Source of the DNA: Novipirellula herctigrandis
Lineage (GTDB): Bacteria > Planctomycetota > Planctomycetia > Pirellulales > Pirellulaceae
NCBI GenBank assembly: GCA_007859835.1
Contig: SJPJ01000001.1
Coordinates: 2,651,257-2,715,256, forward strand
DNA: 64,000 bases
Reading direction: 5' to 3'
Below the pieces are notes generated by a model, which was not told the DNA's origin, made no database searches, and was given only the letters and a program-made list of their open reading frames with translations. The position numbers were made by a program, and so were the translations under genes. Within the stretch, counting starts at the first letter, position 1, and each line of letters begins with the position of its first letter. Below are positions 37,071 to 46,820 of the stretch, in pieces.

Positions 37071-37627
37071 TACTGCTCACTTCCCCTGATCATGTTTGTG
37101 GATTGCCAGACGAGCGGTCTTGCCATTGAGACCGAACAGGCAATGGTCTTGAATGGCACGAAGTTAAGCGATTTCGAATGTGAGCCGACGGACGTTGTGA
37201 TCGCACTGGTTAGATCCGCGTTCCCAAGACTCAGTCGCAAGCCCACGGCCTTGATCTCGCCTTGTGAGGTCAAATCAAAATGGCCACGGGAAAATCGGCT
37301 GCGATAGATCCACAACCTCTCTTTGCCGTCATCAGGCAGTCGATGATCGTAGTAGTCATGCCGTCCTGCGTAAATCGAAATAGCATTGCCGGCCGTTCCT
37401 TTAGCTTGGGAAAACAAGAAACCGACATTGCCGTTACCCGTGTACGGAGCGTCCTCCCAGCGATTGGAAACGCGATCCCAATTCAAACCGTACCGCGAGA
37501 GGCATGCTTGCCAATCGATCGATGCTTCGCCACGGTTCAAACTGACCAACCGGTTTGCTGTCGCCGAATTCGCGAATGCAAGCAGTAGCATCAGGGTGAC
37601 GTAAAGGCCAGCTAAGAGACGATTCAT
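37070..37627 (-). pseudogene. Truncated GH95-like glycosidase gene
   Basis: A 185-codon frame with a good signal peptide (MNRLLAGLYVTLMLLLAF) and then WDRVSNRWEDAPYTGNGN, RHDYYDHR, RFSRGHFDLTSQGEIKAV and LRLSLGNADLTSAITTS. This is the beginning of a large GH95-like enzyme, in which the NGN-type loop opens the N-terminal beta-sandwich. After about residue 150 the sequence loses resemblance and stops, so the alpha/alpha barrel with the catalytic residues is missing. A 5' fragment left by deletion is the likely explanation. Its TAA overlaps the ATG of the EF-hand sulfatase (TAATG), so translation of the scrap may still serve to couple the downstream gene. Confidence 0.65.
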
Positions 37628-37682
37628 GGTGACAAATTCTTGCAACTTTTGAATTCAAGCGTTCACAACGATCGCTTGATCA

Positions 37683-39095
37683 TCATTTCATGTTGTTTCG
37701 CAATGTGGAGAAATTCTTTGCGTTGGGTTTGGCTGGGAGCGTTGACTTCCACTCGGAAAGTTCCTTCGTTAGCTGTACCACCACTTCCGGATGAGTCTGT
37801 TTTAGATCCGTCTTCTCATAGGAGTCCGCAACGATGTCATAAAGTTCCACATAACTACCGTCATGGTTCGCGACAAGTTTCCAATTTTGGTGCACCACAC
37901 AGTAGGAAACCCAGTGATAGGGTTGTGTCTTCGCGGCTGGCCAACGCGATGCCATTTTCCAAAACAGCGGTTTGTCGCGTCCAAAGCTCTCTTTTCCCTG
38001 AAGCTCTGCCACCAAACTCACTCCATCCGCTTGGTATCCCTGCGGAAGCTCCACACCGGCGACATCACAAAACGTTGGCAATAGGTCGACCGCCGAAATC
38101 ATTAGTTTTTTGTTGACCCCATTTGCCGCGATCTTTCCTGGCCACCGCGCGATGAAGGGAACGTTGATGCCTCCTTCAAACAAGGCTGCTTTGTGCCCTT
38201 TGCGTCCAGCGGTTACGCCCTTGGAAGCCCCGACTCCAAAACCAGCGCCCGTTGCCGTGTCGTAGCTCAATTCGCAAGGCGTTGGTTTTGCAGCACGCGC
38301 AGGGCCATTATCCGAACTAAAAATCACCAGCGTGTTGTCGGTCAAACCTAAACGATCGAGCGCATCAAGAACCTCCCCGATTCGATCATCCGCGTGTGAA
38401 AGCACAGACGCGTAAATCTCGTCAGCCTGTTCAAGCCCGCTGTCTCGAAATTGCCATCGATATTTCGGAATAACGTGAAATGGCGTGTGTGGTTCGTGAA
38501 TCCACAAGTTGATAAAGAACGGCTGGCCCGCTTGGTGACTTTTCTCAATGAAGCTAATCGCGTTGGCCGCGTCCTCGTGAACTGGCATCTGTTCACCAGA
38601 ACAATTAAATGCACCGTATGTGTCGTAGCCGTACCTAGCAGGTGACGGCGAATCGGGAATCATGTCGTTCGACAAATGCCATTTTCCAAAGTGAGCCGTG
38701 GCATAGCCAGCCGACTGCATCAACCTTGGAATCGTGACCACACTCGTATCGAGCCAATCGGGCATATTGCGTTTGGCGTTGCTAGGCACCCATGCAAAGT
38801 GCCCGTCGATATTGTAGCGTGCCGGAAAATGCCCCGTCATTACCGCCGTGCGACTTGGCGAACAAACACCACTGGCGACCGTGAACCGATGGAAATCCGT
38901 TCCCTCACGAGCGAGCTTGTCGATGTTGGGCGTCCTTACATATGGATGCCCGTGACAACTAAGATCACCCCATCCCCAATCATCAGCGAAGATGAACAAA
39001 ACATTTGGCTTTACCGAACTCGTTTCAGCCGCGACGGAGATCGCATGAGGGCATGCCCACAACACGGCTGCAATGAATAAGTTTATGCGATTCAT
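37683..39095 (-). CDS. Exported S1-family sulfatase
   Basis: A 470-residue sulfatase. Signal peptide to about residue 23; D38-D39 in IFADDWGWGDLSCHG; maturation motif C78-S-P-S-R with TAVMTGHFPARYNIDGH; HFGKWHLSNDM; and IFSSDNGPARAA as distal metal segment. It lies 54 nt after the GH29 gene and 55 nt before the truncated GH95-like gene, all in the same direction, so it is part of the fucI-led run. The GHFPARYNIDGHF extension is shared with many planctomycete sulfatases next to fucosidase genes, which fits action on sulfated fucose, but the position is not known. Confidence 0.93.
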   Translation of the reverse strand: MNRINLFIAAVLWACPHAISVAAETSSVKPNVLFIFADDWGWGDLSCHGHPYVRTPNIDKLAREGTDFHRFTVASGVCSPSRTAVMTGHFPARYNIDGHFAWVPSNAKRNMPDWLDTSVVTIPRLMQSAGYATAHFGKWHLSNDMIPDSPSPARYGYDTYGAFNCSGEQMPVHEDAANAISFIEKSHQAGQPFFINLWIHEPHTPFHVIPKYRWQFRDSGLEQADEIYASVLSHADDRIGEVLDALDRLGLTDNTLVIFSSDNGPARAAKPTPCELSYDTATGAGFGVGASKGVTAGRKGHKAALFEGGINVPFIARWPGKIAANGVNKKLMISAVDLLPTFCDVAGVELPQGYQADGVSLVAELQGKESFGRDKPLFWKMASRWPAAKTQPYHWVSYCVVHQNWKLVANHDGSYVELYDIVADSYEKTDLKQTHPEVVVQLTKELSEWKSTLPAKPNAKNFSTLRNNMK

Positions 39096-39149
39096 AAGGG
39101 ATGCCCATCAACCTGTTCTTGAGGGAATTTATCTTGCCAACAAATCTTG

Positions 39150-40928
39150 TTAGTGCATCGGTGTAAATTCAATCGCCTTCAGACTTGCCGACTCAACTTC
39201 ACCCTCTAAACACTTCACCGATATGTTGTAGCGTCCGGCTTTCGGAAAGTTTATCCAACCGATCGGAAACGTTTGATAATTGTGCGACGAGTTTTGTTGA
39301 TTTTGAATCGCTTGGCCACCTTCGATCGCGACACCCCAGACCAAGCGACCATTTCCGGAATACGTGAGTTCAACATTGTAATCCCCTGGCTGGAGCACAT
39401 CGATTTCCCACGATGCGGCCCCCCCTTTTTCAAGGCCATGAACATGGGTGACGCCTTTCCACTCGCCGAATTTTTCCATCCAACGTTTTTCGGATTTCTC
39501 GGCATTGTCGACTGACGCGAATTCGGCAAGCACCTCCGTCGCCATATTGGGATCAAGAGCCCAAACAGGATCGACTTCGGGTTCGGATTCCAAGTTCACT
39601 TGAATCACCGAGACCAATTTTTCCGGTGCGCGAGGCGGTACATTCAACGCAATCCATTGCCCTGCTTTTTCCCAGGTTACCGACTCGCCTTCCTCAACTC
39701 CAAGCAATTCGGCGGACGCGATTTGGGTTTTCAGATTCGGCAGATACAATTTGCCGGAAGTCGGCCAATCAAATACGCAAAGGAAAAGAGTATTGTCCTT
39801 GCGTGTTACATCGCCCCACGGCAAGACATGTTGCCAAGGCGATGCATCGGTGTTGTAGACGACTTGCGGATAACGTCGCACCCACTCACCTGCCTGAGTC
39901 AGGGTTTTTTCAGCACGCTCGGGAACCGATCCATCGCCGCGCGGACCTATATTCAACATGTAAGTTCCACCTCGTCCAACGCATGCAATCAGTCGGCTCA
40001 GAATTTCCTTTGGTGACTTCCAATATTCGTCATACCAAGCGTACGCCCATGAATCGTTCGTCGTATCGACACTTTCCCACATACCTTCGACGTTGTGTCG
40101 CGGCACTTCCATGTCGCCGAGAGTCTGATAATCACCGAGTCCATGCCCGGCACGACCAGAGACCAAGGCTCGAGGTTGATTTTTGTGAACGACTTCGACG
40201 AGTTGCTCGACGTAGTGTTTGGGCATCTTGCCAGGCGTATCGAACCAAACCAGTTCGATCGGTCCGTACTCGGTCGTGATCTCGTTGACCTGCGGAAGAC
40301 ACTTTTTCACGAAGTAATCATCAAACGTCGCGCGGTTGCCCTCCTCGTCCTTGCCTGGACCATTGCCACCGCCGGGAAACGTCCAGTCTTGATTGTGTGA
40401 GTAGTAGAAACCAAACCCCAGCCCCGCTTCACGACACGCAGCAGCGAGTTCCTTCATCGGATCTTTTTTCCACGGCGTGGCATCGACGATGTTGAAGTCA
40501 CATGCTTTGGAATGATACATCGCAAAGCCGTCATGGTGCTTAGCGGTAATGACGATGTACTTCATACCGGCCTCTTTCGCGATGCGTGCGATTTCGTGCG
40601 CATCGAAATTGACGGGATTAAATTTGCCAGCCAATTGTTTGTATTGGTCGATCGGAATACCGGCCATATTCTTGTTCATGATCCATTCGCCGATGCCGTA
40701 GTAGGTTTTTCCATCGACTTCATTCCCCAACAGCGAATACAGGCCCCAATGGATGAACATCGCATAGTTGCCTTCGTTAAACAGTTGCCCACGTGTGGCG
40801 TCCTCTACTCGCAACTTGACCACTGCATCGCCCCAAAGTTTGTCCATCGACTCCTGTGCCCGGGACAAGGATGGGGCGCAGGCAATCATGATGATGAAAC
40901 AGATGCAGATCTTGACGTGACGTTTCAT
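39150..40928 (-). CDS. Exported GH29 alpha-L-fucosidase
   Basis: A 592-residue fucosidase. The ATG at 40928 is followed at once by a signal peptide (KICICFIIMIACAPSLSRAQ); an upstream reading to 41015 adds a non-signal leader. Barrel motifs: YAMFIHWGLYSLLGNE, ITAKHHDGFAMYHSKACDF, GFYYSHNQDWTFPGG, and nucleophile region IELVWFDTPG (D230). GGTYMLNIGPRGDGSVP follows. Beyond the family's beta-sandwich (about 370-470) a 130-residue beta module (LEKGGAASWEIDVLQPG onward) is probably carbohydrate binding. Same branch as the GH29 at 8360. It sits 99 nt after the tandem aldolase, the point where the run switches from cytoplasmic catabolic to exported enzymes. Confidence 0.93.
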   Translation of the reverse strand: MKRHVKICICFIIMIACAPSLSRAQESMDKLWGDAVVKLRVEDATRGQLFNEGNYAMFIHWGLYSLLGNEVDGKTYYGIGEWIMNKNMAGIPIDQYKQLAGKFNPVNFDAHEIARIAKEAGMKYIVITAKHHDGFAMYHSKACDFNIVDATPWKKDPMKELAAACREAGLGFGFYYSHNQDWTFPGGGNGPGKDEEGNRATFDDYFVKKCLPQVNEITTEYGPIELVWFDTPGKMPKHYVEQLVEVVHKNQPRALVSGRAGHGLGDYQTLGDMEVPRHNVEGMWESVDTTNDSWAYAWYDEYWKSPKEILSRLIACVGRGGTYMLNIGPRGDGSVPERAEKTLTQAGEWVRRYPQVVYNTDASPWQHVLPWGDVTRKDNTLFLCVFDWPTSGKLYLPNLKTQIASAELLGVEEGESVTWEKAGQWIALNVPPRAPEKLVSVIQVNLESEPEVDPVWALDPNMATEVLAEFASVDNAEKSEKRWMEKFGEWKGVTHVHGLEKGGAASWEIDVLQPGDYNVELTYSGNGRLVWGVAIEGGQAIQNQQNSSHNYQTFPIGWINFPKAGRYNISVKCLEGEVESASLKAIEFTPMH

Positions 40929-41027
40929 TAGTCGATTCCTATTGGCAAATATTCGTGCAATAATAAATGTGCAGGCAAAGGCAACGGGTTCACAACGGCG
41001 TGAGCCCGCTCCCACCGGCTCTACACC

Positions 41028-42320
41028 CTAGTTCAAATTGAACGCAGAGCGAAGCTCATCGATCACAGCCTTGGGCATCACCGACACATGGCCAATGACA
41101 GCAGCGTTGATCACGGCTTCGGCAGTTGATTCCAGCACTTCCAGGCGATCAAACACATCGAGCACGCTTGAGCCAGTCACCAACACTCCATCATTTTCCA
41201 AAATGGCAGCAGGCGATGCTGCCGAAACGTAGTCTGCGATCTTGCCATCGTTTTGGTACTGCACTCCGTAGGGAACACAATCGACGTCTCGCAAAAACAC
41301 GTAGCTTTCGGGAATCGTTCGCGTATCAAACGGGACGTCAGTGACACTGAACGCAGTCGCATTGACCGGATGAGCGAAAACGATCGCCTGCACATCGGGG
41401 TGTTTCTGGTAGATGGCTTGATGCGCGAGAACGGCGCGGCTTGCCTTCTTTCCCGATTCACGGCGACCGTGACTGACAAGAACAAGATCATCAACCGTCA
41501 AGGTTTCACGGTCTTGCTGTGTGGGAGTGATCAAGAACGAATCGCCATCCACTCTCGCTGAAAAACTGCCTTCGGTGCTGATCAACAATCGTTGTCGGCA
41601 ACCTCGGCACAGAAACTCGCGTAGTTGCCTGCGAAGTTCACGTTCGTTCTGTGTGGCGACTGGTGGATCAACCGAGACAAGGTCAACACTGCGCTGGGCA
41701 GCTTGTTGCAACTGTTCGTCGTTGAGATACCGCACCTTGCCAAGCTGGCTCGCCTTAATCAATGTCTTGCCTGCAAACTCAAACGCCTCGAACCGTTCAA
41801 ACGCACGAGCCAAGGTTTCGCCACCAACAACGACACCATGATTTTCAAGAATCACACTGTCGCACCCTGCGGCATATGTTGCGGCAATGTTCTTTCCTAA
41901 TTGCTCGCTTCCGGGGCAGGCGTAGGGTGCAAAGCCGACTTGACCACTGATCGTATGGGTTTGATGAAACAACCTAGTGTTGGGTTTCGATTGACAAATA
42001 CTGAAAGCGACCAAGGCTACCGGATGAGCATGAACAATTGCCCGAATGTCAGGCCTTACATCATAGATCGCTTTATGGAACGGAAACTCAGACGACGGGG
42101 GATGAGGCCCATCGACCGTACCATCCGGTTTAACGCAAACGATGTCTCGGCGAGTCAGATTGCCTTTGTCTACCCGAGCGGGCGAAATCCAAATATCACC
42201 AGCTTCATCTCGTATGGAAAGATTGCCGCCGGAAGTTGTGGTCATGCGATAGCCATAGATCCGCCCCATCGTTTGCATGATCTCATCACGAGGATGAATC
42301 AGGGATCGTTGTGACGGCAT
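41028..42320 (-). CDS. Tandem class II aldolase with a degenerate second domain
   Basis: A 430-residue cytoplasmic protein of two class II aldolase/adducin domains. Start taken at the ATG 42320; a TTG at 42377 is the only longer option. The first domain (about 8-205) is intact: substrate loop TSGGNLSIR, general base E78 in [11 protein letters not shown], zinc ligands H97 and H99 (HAHP) and H161 (ENHGV). The second (about 215-430) keeps the fold pattern and H317, but the base is Ala (A296), the first ligand Phe (FAHP, F315) and the last Asp (ENDGV, D377), so it cannot bind zinc normally. Class II aldolases cleave L-fuculose-1-phosphate to DHAP and L-lactaldehyde; this protein may do that or have become an accessory or decarboxylase-like enzyme. 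The kinase gene ends 63 nt upstream. Confidence 0.85.
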   Translation of the reverse strand: MPSQRSLIHPRDEIMQTMGRIYGYRMTTTSGGNLSIRDEAGDIWISPARVDKGNLTRRDIVCVKPDGTVDGPHPPSSEFPFHKAIYDVRPDIRAIVHAHPVALVAFSICQSKPNTRLFHQTHTISGQVGFAPYACPGSEQLGKNIAATYAAGCDSVILENHGVVVGGETLARAFERFEAFEFAGKTLIKASQLGKVRYLNDEQLQQAAQRSVDLVSVDPPVATQNERELRRQLREFLCRGCRQRLLISTEGSFSARVDGDSFLITPTQQDRETLTVDDLVLVSHGRRESGKKASRAVLAHQAIYQKHPDVQAIVFAHPVNATAFSVTDVPFDTRTIPESYVFLRDVDCVPYGVQYQNDGKIADYVSAASPAAILENDGVLVTGSSVLDVFDRLEVLESTAEAVINAAVIGHVSVMPKAVIDELRSAFNLN

Positions 42321-42383
42321 GGAATTCTCGCTGCTGCTAGGAGACTCGGATTGAATCGTTTTGGAGATTGCGTTCAAAAACGT

Positions 42384-43859
42384 TTACATACGCAGTCCCG
42401 CAAAACGTTGCCGTGCATTTCCCCACTCCGCTGAGTTTTCGGACTTGAAAGTCTCAATCGAAAACGAATCTCGCACCGACGCACGAAGCTCTGCCAAAGA
42501 CGAAAGATCTCCCATCGAAATTGCTTGAATCAACAGGTTGCCAATCGCAGTGGCCTCGACAGGTCCGGCAAACACGGATCGCCCCGTTGCATTGGCGGCG
42601 AATTGGTTGAGTAAACGGCTTTGGCTGCCCCCACCAACGATGTGCAATTTGGAAATCGTCCGACCAGTTAACTCTTGGATCGAATCGAGTTTGTCTGCGT
42701 ATAACAGCGCCAAACTTTCAAAGATACAACGGGCGAATTGGCCCGGTGTCTCCGGTGCCGGTTGCTCCGTTTCACGACAGAAATCGGCAATCGTCGACGG
42801 CATGTCCGTGGGACTCATGAAACGGGCGTCGTCGGGATGAATGATCGATCGGAACGGCTCTGACTTTTCGGCCAAATCATTAATCTGGGTGTAGTCCAAC
42901 TTCACTCCCTGCCGCAACCACGCGCGACGCGACTCTTGTAGTAACCACAGACCCACGATGTTTTTCAGAAACCGCGTCGTCCCGCCGAAACCAGCTTCGT
43001 TGGTGAAGTTTTGTTCCAAAACCTGCTCGTTAATCAGCGGCTCGGGAAGTTCGACGCCAATCAGCGACCAAGTGCCCGAACTGAGGTAAGCCCAATCCTC
43101 GCCTGGTTCGGCCGGAACCGCAGCGACCGCGGCGCCAGTGTCGTGAGAACACGTGGCGATCGTCTGGACGCCCCGCAAACCCGTGTTCAACTCGACTTCC
43201 TCCGTTAAAGGCCCCAACCGCGTACCCGAATCAACAAGCTTAGGAAAGAGCCGTTTCGGCAGGTGGAATTGCTCGATCAATTCGGTCGACCATTGCCGCG
43301 CAACCGGATTATACATCTGAGTCGTGCTTGCTAAACTCACTTCCGCACTCGCGACGCCACAGAACAAATAGTTCAGATAGTCAGCGATCGTAAGAAACTG
43401 GTCAGCGATTCCGAGGACATCCGGATTTTCTTGAACATCGGCGATCAAATGATAGAGCGTATTGATCGTCATGAATTGAATACCGGTCTCTGCAAAAATC
43501 TTTTCGCGTCCGACTTGTTCGAGTGCCATCTCATAGGGCTTCGCCGTCCGCGAATCACGATACTGATAGGGCAGCGCCACCATCGGTTGCCGCTCGTTGA
43601 ACAGCACGTAATCAACGCCCCATGAGTCGACGCTCAGGGAAGAGACTGAAACACCGCGAGCGGCGATTTTCTGCAGCCCCGCCTTGAGTTCTTCGAAGAT
43701 GCCAAGGACGTTCCAGCGGAGTGAACCTTGGATACGCGAGGCTCCATTGGGAAAGCGATGAATTTCCTCTAGAACCACACGGCCATCGACTAACGTGCCC
43801 AGAATCACGCGCCCGCTCTCCGCACCGAGATCACAGGCGATATAATTACGACTTGTCAT
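42384..43859 (-). CDS. RhaB-like FGGY kinase, probable L-fuculokinase
   Basis: A 491-residue cytoplasmic FGGY-family sugar kinase. N-terminal ATP/phosphate loop CDLGAESGRVILG, SVDSWGVDYVLF, the sugar-site region SHDTGAAVAAVPA, SSGTWSLIGVE, and the C-terminal nucleotide loop VGGGSQSRLLNQF are those of rhamnulokinases (RhaB), not of enterobacterial FucK. In the same operon as fucI, the most sensible substrate is L-fuculose, giving L-fuculose-1-phosphate; use of L-rhamnulose as well is possible. Its ATG overlaps the TGA of the upstream aldolase (ATGA at 43856-43859), typical translational coupling. Confidence 0.88.
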   Translation of the reverse strand: MTSRNYIACDLGAESGRVILGTLVDGRVVLEEIHRFPNGASRIQGSLRWNVLGIFEELKAGLQKIAARGVSVSSLSVDSWGVDYVLFNERQPMVALPYQYRDSRTAKPYEMALEQVGREKIFAETGIQFMTINTLYHLIADVQENPDVLGIADQFLTIADYLNYLFCGVASAEVSLASTTQMYNPVARQWSTELIEQFHLPKRLFPKLVDSGTRLGPLTEEVELNTGLRGVQTIATCSHDTGAAVAAVPAEPGEDWAYLSSGTWSLIGVELPEPLINEQVLEQNFTNEAGFGGTTRFLKNIVGLWLLQESRRAWLRQGVKLDYTQINDLAEKSEPFRSIIHPDDARFMSPTDMPSTIADFCRETEQPAPETPGQFARCIFESLALLYADKLDSIQELTGRTISKLHIVGGGSQSRLLNQFAANATGRSVFAGPVEATAIGNLLIQAISMGDLSSLAELRASVRDSFSIETFKSENSAEWGNARQRFAGLRM

Positions 43860-44614
43860 AGTTTCAATGCTCGTTGGCGATAGTGTTCGTCAATACGGTT
43901 CGCAATTCGCTCGACATCAATGTCACTCATAAACACAGGGCCTCCCATCGCAGCGGCTCCGACGAAGATCTCGGCCGCTTTATGAGCCATCAACATCGCC
44001 GCCTTGACTGCACCGGGTGTTTTTCCCAGTGTAATCAGACCATGATTTTCGAGCAGGATAACACGCGGTGCGGCACCAAGTTCATCGATAAAGGCACCCG
44101 TCTTGTCACGGATTACCTGCGATAGTTGCAAACCAGGGTCAGTGTAAGGGACGAACACCGAACGACAACCGCAACACACAATTTCATCCGGGAACAACCG
44201 CCCGGTGGCAAACTCAGAGGCCAACGGTGAACACAAAATTTGGTTCACTGCCACACTATGCGTATGCCCAACAAATTCGACGCCTGGCAACGACAACAAA
44301 TAGGCATGAAAAAGTGTTTCAACGGATGGTTTTTTTGCACTCGAGTCAACGCGACAAGCGAGAAGCTGATCTTCGATTTGTTGATCGCTCAAATCGGTTT
44401 GATCAAGCATCGAAAGCAGCGATTCAAACCGGCAAACGACCGCGTCGTCTTCACCGAGGGTTTGCAAAGAGCTACCGCTAGCTTTGACAAAGAAAGTCTC
44501 GTTGTCAATTTTTGCCGAAGTGTTACCCTCGCCAAGTATCGCCAATTGCCGGCGTTCCTCTCCAAGGAAGTGAGACAACTCTAACATGGCATGAAGAGCA
44601 TCATGTTGGTTCAT
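43856..44614 (-). CDS. Class II aldolase, probable L-fuculose-1-phosphate aldolase
   Basis: A 252-residue cytoplasmic class II aldolase. GEGNTSAK forms the phosphate loop, E99 (SVETLFHAYL) is the probable base and H117, H119 (GHTHS) and H191 (ENHGL) the zinc ligands; all are present. The style (GEGNTSAKI, ENHGLITLGKT) resembles the aldolase half of rhamnulose-phosphate aldolase/dehydrogenase fusions but here stands alone. It should cut L-fuculose-1-phosphate to DHAP and L-lactaldehyde. The kinase overlaps by 4 nt downstream, and fucI lies 187 nt upstream behind a tandem repeat. A second, two-domain aldolase follows in the same operon, so the locus has two candidates for this step. Confidence 0.85.
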   Translation of the reverse strand: MNQHDALHAMLELSHFLGEERRQLAILGEGNTSAKIDNETFFVKASGSSLQTLGEDDAVVCRFESLLSMLDQTDLSDQQIEDQLLACRVDSSAKKPSVETLFHAYLLSLPGVEFVGHTHSVAVNQILCSPLASEFATGRLFPDEIVCCGCRSVFVPYTDPGLQLSQVIRDKTGAFIDELGAAPRVILLENHGLITLGKTPGAVKAAMLMAHKAAEIFVGAAAMGGPVFMSDIDVERIANRIDEHYRQRALKL

Positions 44615-44693
44615 GAATAGACCTTATTTTGAGGGGCGGCCATTTTTTGAATGACCATCACAATTGGAGGGACGGCCATCATTCGCCGCCTGC

Positions 44694-44753
44694 CCAGTGA
44701 ACAACAGCCAGTGAACAACAGCCAGTGAACAACAGCCAGTGAACAACAGCCAG
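44694..44753. repeat. 14-bp tandem repeat, four perfect copies
   Basis: CCAGTGAACAACAG occurs four times without change (44694-44749) plus CCAG. It lies inside the 187-nt spacer between fucI and the aldolase gene, so it is in the leader of the downstream message. No spacers between copies, so it is not a CRISPR array. Confidence 0.95.
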
Positions 44754-44801
44754 CAAATCAACAGGCCACAGAGCCCGCCTTAACGTTCTTACTATTCCAA
44801 A

Positions 44802-46613
44802 CTACACGCGACCGTATAACGGGCCGAAGTTTTGGCAGGCGCGGAAGTCGGCGGATTCTAAATCAGCCGTGCCAAACGCATTCCAAGCACTCGGGCGGAA
44901 CACTCGATCCGCGTCAACATTGTGCATATAGACCGGAATCCGAAGGATCGATGCCAACGTAATAAACAAATGGCCCACATGACCAGCCGTCATCACACAA
45001 TGATTTGCTCCCCAGTGGTTCATCACTTCGTAAGTGGACGTGAACGCACCGCGTCCAGTCACCGTCGGTGCGAACCATGTCGTCGGCCAAGTCGGATTGG
45101 TCCGCAAATCAAGTGCCTTGTGCACCTCTCCCGGCAATTCAACCGTATGCCCTTCGGCAATCTGCAGGGCCGGGCCTAACCCGTCGACCAAATTGATTCG
45201 AGTCATCGTCGCTGGCATACCACCTCGCGTACAGAATCTCGAGCTCATTCCGCCACCTGGAAAATACTCGGTCATTGACGGGTGCCATGTCGTTGCCTTC
45301 AGACACTTTTCGAGTTCTTCGTCAGTGATTTCCCAAAATGGCTTCATCGTCGGCGATCCGTCAGCAGCAGTCTGCTGGCCGGTGCCATCCAACGCAGCGG
45401 AACCTGAATTGATCAGGTGCAACAATCCATCATTCGCAAAACCCTCAAGCTCGTAACCGTCACATGCTGACGCAACTGCATCGGGGCTCCAGTAAGTTCG
45501 CAGATCGGCAAACACCTGAGCCGAGTTCGTAAGCAAATGCCCAAACAGCATCGTGGCAGCGTTGAGCCCGTCGTTCTCGGTTGCAACGATATACGGAGCC
45601 CGTTTGCCGTTCCAATCAAAAGAGGTATTGAGGATCGCTTCAAGAAAATCACCATTCGGAAAATGATCCGTCCATTGACGCTGACCTTGAAAGCCCGACG
45701 CTATCGCTTGGTGTCCGTGAGCCTGTTCCTTGAGTCCCATTTCGGCAAGCTTCGGGTTTCCAACCATCAAGTCCCGCGCGATCAAGGCCATCTTTACACT
45801 ATCAGACCATTCGCTATCGAGCTGTTCGCGAGAGCGTGCATGATCTTCGCCGTTGAAGTCGTCGCCCTCGGGGCAATTCTCTTTGACCCAAGCGAGTGCT
45901 GTTTCATATTCGGCTTGGTCGAATTGGCCTTTGTTCATTCGGCCAATAAATTCGCTCATGTCGATGTCTTCGACCCGCATACCGAGCCACTTTTCCCAGA
46001 GGGAATAGTCGACCATCGAACCAGCAATGCCCATCGATGTTCCGCCCATCGACAAGTAAGCTTTGCCGCGCATCAGCGCGACCGCCAAACCACAGCGAAC
46101 GAAGTCCAAAATCTTGCCTTGCACGTCCGCTGGCATGTTCGCATCGCCTGCCTCTTGAACGTCGTGCCCATAGATCCCGAATGCCGGGATACCCTTTTGC
46201 GTGTGACCCGCCAACACTGCCGCCAGATAGACAGCGCCAGGGCGTTCGGTTCCGTTGAACCCGAACACCGCCTTGGGACGCAGCGGGTCCATATCCATTG
46301 TTTCGGATCCGTAGCACCAACATGGTGTCACGGTTAGCGACACCCCGACATTTTCACGCCGAAACTTGTCGTCACATGCTGCAACCTCTGCGACACCACC
46401 AATGCAGGTATCGGCGATCACGCACTCAACGGGATCACCATTGGGATAACGGATGCTTTCGGAAACAAGCGTGGCAACGCGTCGAGCCAAATTCATCGTT
46501 TGATCTTCGAGCGATTCACGGACACCGCCAAGTCGACCGTCGATGGTCGGCCGGATGCCAATCTTGGGAAGGCTATTTTTCCAAACGGTCGAAGAAGGGT
46601 GTTGTGACTTCAT
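44802..46613 (-). CDS. fucI: L-fucose isomerase
   Basis: A 603-residue cytoplasmic ketol isomerase that converts L-fucose to L-fuculose (often also D-arabinose to D-ribulose). Length and sequence fit FucI throughout: [18 protein letters not shown] at the N-terminus, [17 protein letters not shown], metal ligands E346 in ATENDGLNA and D370 in [10 protein letters not shown], and the [18 protein letters not shown] segment carrying the third ligand region. It is the first gene of the minus-strand run and is divergent from a XylR-type regulator 207 nt away, the classic arrangement for a sugar-inducible operon. The kinase and aldolases follow downstream. Confidence 0.97.
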   Translation of the reverse strand: MKSQHPSSTVWKNSLPKIGIRPTIDGRLGGVRESLEDQTMNLARRVATLVSESIRYPNGDPVECVIADTCIGGVAEVAACDDKFRRENVGVSLTVTPCWCYGSETMDMDPLRPKAVFGFNGTERPGAVYLAAVLAGHTQKGIPAFGIYGHDVQEAGDANMPADVQGKILDFVRCGLAVALMRGKAYLSMGGTSMGIAGSMVDYSLWEKWLGMRVEDIDMSEFIGRMNKGQFDQAEYETALAWVKENCPEGDDFNGEDHARSREQLDSEWSDSVKMALIARDLMVGNPKLAEMGLKEQAHGHQAIASGFQGQRQWTDHFPNGDFLEAILNTSFDWNGKRAPYIVATENDGLNAATMLFGHLLTNSAQVFADLRTYWSPDAVASACDGYELEGFANDGLLHLINSGSAALDGTGQQTAADGSPTMKPFWEITDEELEKCLKATTWHPSMTEYFPGGGMSSRFCTRGGMPATMTRINLVDGLGPALQIAEGHTVELPGEVHKALDLRTNPTWPTTWFAPTVTGRGAFTSTYEVMNHWGANHCVMTAGHVGHLFITLASILRIPVYMHNVDADRVFRPSAWNAFGTADLESADFRACQNFGPLYGRV

Positions 46614-46820
46614 ATCGCGATTCTCCAGATTTAAAGCATCTACATTGAAATACAGGCGACGACTCAGTTTTCGACTTCACCCAGGCAAGAAAAGATAATA
46701 GTATGCGACTAAGCAAATGTGAACTAGGCTTGCCTCAAAACAGCATTATCGCATCCACAATAACGATTCACGCCAAAGACATAACAATCTGCGTCATCTC
46801 GGACACGTAAAGCAACTCCG
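46614..46820. promoter_or_regulatory. Divergent fucI/regulator promoter region
   Basis: The 207 nt between the start codons of fucI and the XylR-like regulator must hold the promoters of both and probably the regulator's operator. I found no convincing long inverted repeat; direct repeats typical of XylR-family operators cannot be assigned by eye. Confidence 0.6.

Noticed and set aside
44694-44753. CRISPR array
   Set aside because: Copies abut directly, are only 14 bp long and have no spacers; no cas gene is present. It is a minisatellite.
45537-46337. 266-codon plus-strand frame
   Set aside because: Antisense to fucI, whose identity is secure; text is a mirror of its codon bias.
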